Shown here one piece after another: positions 58,519-64,000 of a DNA stretch of 64,000 nucleotides (position 1 is the stretch's first letter; the number at the start of each line of letters is the position of its first letter). This DNA is from Hydrogenophaga sp. (GTDB lineage Bacteria > Pseudomonadota > Gammaproteobacteria > Burkholderiales > Burkholderiaceae_C), in assembly GCF_030373245.1 (NCBI RefSeq), contig NZ_JAUCZF010000003.1:124001-188000 (forward strand), written 5' to 3'. The notes beneath the pieces were generated by a model. The model ran no database searches. It was given only the letters and a program-made list of their open reading frames with translations, and had not been told where the DNA came from. The translations under genes and the position numbers were made by a program.

Positions 58519-58574
58519 GGCAGTTTGTCTCCTGGTGTGAACGGGTCTTGGAGCCCTTGCGCGAGAATACCCCT

Positions 58575-60464
58575 GTGGCCATCCCCCAGACCTTCATCCA
58601 GGAACTGCTCAACCGCGTGGACGTGGTCGATGTGGTCGGGCGCTACGTGCAGCTCAAGAAGGGCGGCGCCAACCTGATGGGCCTGTGTCCGTTCCATGGC
58701 GAGAAGTCACCCTCGTTCAGCGTCAGCCCGACCAAGCAGTTCTATCACTGCTTCGGCTGCGGGGCCAACGGCAACGCCATCGGCTTCCTCATGGAACACG
58801 CCGGCATGAGCTTCATCGAGGCGGTGAAAGACCTCGCCCAGCAGACCGGCATGCAGATTCCGGAGGACGAGGCTTCACCACAAGACCGAGAGCGTGCCGC
58901 GCAGCAACGCCAGAGACAGGTCACGCTCAACAGCGTGCTCGACAAAGCGGCCCACGCCTACATCCAGCAGCTCAAGGTCACCCCGCGCGCGGTCAGCTAC
59001 CTCAAAGGCCGTGGCCTGTCGGGCGAAGTCGCCAAGACCTTTGGCCTGGGCTATGCGCCTGAAGGCTGGCGCGCACTCGCTGGCGTGTTCCCCGACTACA
59101 GCGATCCCTTGCTGGTCGAGTCCGGCCTGGTGATCGAACACGCAGACGAAAAGGGCGCCGACGGCGAGAGCAAGCGATACGACCGCTTCCGCGACCGCAT
59201 CATGTTCCCCATCCGCAACGTCAAGGGCGAGTGCATCGGCTTTGGCGGGCGCGTGCTTGATCAGGGCGAACCCAAATACCTCAACTCGCCCGAAACGCCC
59301 GTGTTCAGCAAGGGCCGTGAGCTCTACGGCCTGTTCGAGGCCCGCACCGCCATCCGCGTGGCCGGCTACGCGCTGGTCACCGAGGGCTACATGGACGTGG
59401 TCGCCCTGGCCCAGCTCGGCTTTGCCAACTGCGTGGCCACGCTGGGCACGGCCTGCACGCCCGAGCACGTGCAAAAACTCTTCCGCTTCACCGACTCGGT
59501 GGTGTTCAGCTTCGACGGCGACGGCGCGGGCCGACGCGCGGCCCGCAAGGCGCTGGACGCCGCCCTGCCGCTGGCCACCGACACGCGCAGCGTGAAGTTC
59601 CTGTTTCTGCCCGCCGAGCACGACCCCGACAGTTTCATCCGCGCGAACGGCAGCGAGGCCTTTGCACAGGCTGTCAAGGAAGCGGTGCCGCTGTCGCGCT
59701 TCCTGATCGACTCGGCCGCCGCCGACTGCGACCTGGCCACCGCCGAGGGCCGAGCCCGCATGGCCAGCCAGGCGCGTCCGCTCTGGACCGCCCTGCCCGA
59801 CGGCGCCCTCAAGCGCCAGCTGATCGGAGAGTTGGCGGAGGGCGTTGCGCTGGACAGCCAGGATCTGCTGCAGCTCTGGCAGCAGCCTGCCGGGCGCGGG
59901 CGCTCAGCCGAAACCTCGCGCTCGCGGGCGCCTGACGGAGAAAGCCGGCCGGGCGGCCAGCGCAGTGCTTATGGCACGCATGCAGGCGCGACACGGCGCA
60001 GCAACCGCAGCGGCGGGACGCGCCGCGGTGTGGCGAGTCGGGCCGACCGCGCCATGGGCCTGTTGATGGTCAATGCGCGGGCATGGGACAGCCTGTCAGC
60101 TGATGACCATGCCATGCTCTCGCAGCTCAGCGAAGCCCATGCGGGCGCCTTTGCCTGGCTGGAGTCCCAGCTGAACGAACACGGACCGCAGTCCTGGGCA
60201 GCGCTGCGCGAGGCGCTTCGGGGACATGAAAGCGAGACCTTCATCTGCACCCAGGTCGAAGCCGTGCTGCTCGGCGCGGCCGATACCGACAGCGACGCCG
60301 AGCTCAGCGAGCTGGCGGGCGTGATCAACCAGTTGCGCATCGACAACCTTCAGCGCCAGAGCCAGGCCCTGAGCGAGCAAGGAGCCCACGACCCGGCGGC
60401 ACTGCGGAGACTGCAAGACATCAACGGGCGCATCAAAGCCCTGAAAGCGGGCCAACCGGTATAA
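58575..60464 (+). CDS. dnaG: DNA primase (GTG start)
   Basis: CPFHGEKSPSFSVSPTKQFYHCFGCGANG zinc motif, EGYMDVVALAQLGF toprim, SFDGDGAGRRAA. Confidence 0.96.
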   Translation: MAIPQTFIQELLNRVDVVDVVGRYVQLKKGGANLMGLCPFHGEKSPSFSVSPTKQFYHCFGCGANGNAIGFLMEHAGMSFIEAVKDLAQQTGMQIPEDEASPQDRERAAQQRQRQVTLNSVLDKAAHAYIQQLKVTPRAVSYLKGRGLSGEVAKTFGLGYAPEGWRALAGVFPDYSDPLLVESGLVIEHADEKGADGESKRYDRFRDRIMFPIRNVKGECIGFGGRVLDQGEPKYLNSPETPVFSKGRELYGLFEARTAIRVAGYALVTEGYMDVVALAQLGFANCVATLGTACTPEHVQKLFRFTDSVVFSFDGDGAGRRAARKALDAALPLATDTRSVKFLFLPAEHDPDSFIRANGSEAFAQAVKEAVPLSRFLIDSAAADCDLATAEGRARMASQARPLWTALPDGALKRQLIGELAEGVALDSQDLLQLWQQPAGRGRSAETSRSRAPDGESRPGGQRSAYGTHAGATRRSNRSGGTRRGVASRADRAMGLLMVNARAWDSLSADDHAMLSQLSEAHAGAFAWLESQLNEHGPQSWAALREALRGHESETFICTQVEAVLLGAADTDSDAELSELAGVINQLRIDNLQRQSQALSEQGAHDPAALRRLQDINGRIKALKAGQPV

Positions 60465-60465
60465 T
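60460..60465 (+). promoter_or_regulatory. Candidate -10 element (TATAAT) for rpoD inside dnaG stop codon
   Basis: ..CCGGTATAATCC..; dnaG TAA stop is nested in the hexamer. Confidence 0.5.
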
Positions 60466-60759
60466 CCAAGGTTTTGCACCGCAAGCGCGACAGCAGCACC
60501 TCCGGACACGGCCTGACCCCAGCACAGGGGCGACACGGATTCTTTTCCTGGCCACCTCAGCGACCACAGCGGTCCTGACGGAACCCCGCAAGGGCTGCAC
60601 ACCAAATGTTCGCCCACCCAGCTTGCAGACCTGCCCTTTCCGGCGAAAGGCAGGTGGGGTGCCCAACAAAGTCACCGGGACTGCCCGCCTGAATGGGGTT
60701 GTCTGGCGATGTTTGTGTGATCTGCCGGTTCCATTTCTGACGTTTTTTTTGAGGTGCCC

Positions 60760-63165
<2,406 letters not shown>

Positions 63166-63187
63166 ACCCGGTCTTGCCCGCAGAAAA

Positions 63188-63219
63188 GAAAGGAGCCTTC
63201 GGGCTCCTTTCTGCTTTTT
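63188..63219 (+). terminator. rpoD terminator
   Basis: GAAAGGAGCC-TTCG-GGCTCCTTTC-TGCTTTTTG. Confidence 0.88.
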
Positions 63220-63502
63220 GGGTACATCGCCTCATGCACAGACAGCATGGGCATTTCGGGCACACCGCTTGAAATACTAGGGTTAACCCTTAATCTAGGA
63301 GCCTCTGTTGTTGAAGCCGATCCCCGGCCGTTCCGTTCATGTACACCGTGTTTGCTTTCCTGACCCGCCTGCGCTACCGCTTCTCAAGCCAGCCCCGGCT
63401 CTGCGCCACGCCGGGCGCGCGCCAGCCCCGCGCCTGAGCGTTCCGAGGTGACTGCGCGGCGAAGAGACGCCGACCACAATGGGCCTTCCTTTCGGAACGC
63501 CC

Positions 63503-64000
63503 ATGTCCACACCTCACCCATCCCCGCCGTCCGCTGACGGCTGCCCCACTGGAGCGCCCGCGTGGCATGCCCCGTTCGCGCCGGTCCGTCCGGTGCGAAC
63601 GCCTGAGGATGTGCGCGCGCTGGAAGCCACACCCCTGGCCGAAGCCATCCGCCCGCGCAGCACCTACGAGCTGATCCGCAACAGTGCGCATGCCTTCGGC
63701 GACAAGACCGCCCTCACCTTCCTGCCCACCGCCGAGCCGGGTGCGCCGGCAGTGCGCTGGTCGTATGCGGACCTGCTGGCGCGCGTTCACCAGACCGCCA
63801 ATGCCTTGCACCGCCTGGGTCTGCAGCCCGGCGACGCGGTGGCGATGCTGTTGCCGGGTTGTCTGGAATACCACCTGGCCCTGTGGGGCGGGGCTGCCGC
63901 TGGCATCGTGCAGCCGCTCAACCCGCTGCTGAGCGACGAAAAACTCGCCTCGCTGATGAACGCAGCGCAAGCCCGGGTGCTCATCGCCTGGGGCGACGAA
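63503..64000 (+). CDS. AMP-binding acyl-CoA synthetase, truncated at window end (absent from ORF track)
   Basis: MSTPHPSPPSADGCPTGAPAWHAPFAPVRPVRTPEDVRALEATPLAEAIRPRSTYELIRNSAHAFGDKTALTFLP..YADLLARVHQTANALHRLGLQPGDAVAMLLPGCLEYHLALWGGAAAGIVQPLNPLLSDEKLASLM, open to the edge. Confidence 0.85.
   Translation, partial: MSTPHPSPPSADGCPTGAPAWHAPFAPVRPVRTPEDVRALEATPLAEAIRPRSTYELIRNSAHAFGDKTALTFLPTAEPGAPAVRWSYADLLARVHQTANALHRLGLQPGDAVAMLLPGCLEYHLALWGGAAAGIVQPLNPLLSDEKLASLMNAAQARVLIAWGDE

Overview
This is a GC-rich bacterial chromosomal window. Gene content, codon bias and synteny fit a betaproteobacterium, probably Comamonadaceae/Burkholderiales. It is gene-dense and mostly core genome. From the left it carries nnrD (5' truncated), yggT, rnr, tRNA-Leu(CAG), rimO, phaR, tRNA-Val(GAC), relA, bdhA, a SIMPL protein, ompR/envZ-type genes, ispDF, mfd, serB, a Sui1-like gene, a DEAD helicase, a zinc ADH, tRNA-Val(CAC), dnaQ and the complete isc cluster iscR-S-U-A-hscB-hscA-fdx. 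Next come a two-component system, uvrB, small DUF genes, an aminotransferase, an HDOD protein, nth, and a riboswitch-headed cobalamin uptake/salvage operon (btuB to cobC). The right end carries a zapB-like gene, zapA, a 6S RNA locus, a TauE/SafE family gene, an RraA family gene, a SWIB protein with a histone-like tail, ggt, an acyl-CoA ligase, dnaG, rpoD, and the start of a second acyl-CoA ligase that runs off the window. I saw no CRISPR array, prophage, IS element or obvious island. I did not find a convincing wholly new multi-gene system. The items most worth a second look are the 6S RNA, the unusual cobalamin operon with a second BtuF-like protein lacking a signal peptide, the histone-H1-like/AT-hook N-terminal extension on RpoD and the matching SWIB tail, the cis-regulatory architecture of the isc cluster, and several overlapping or coupled gene junctions. 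All names come from reading the translations; no database search was run.
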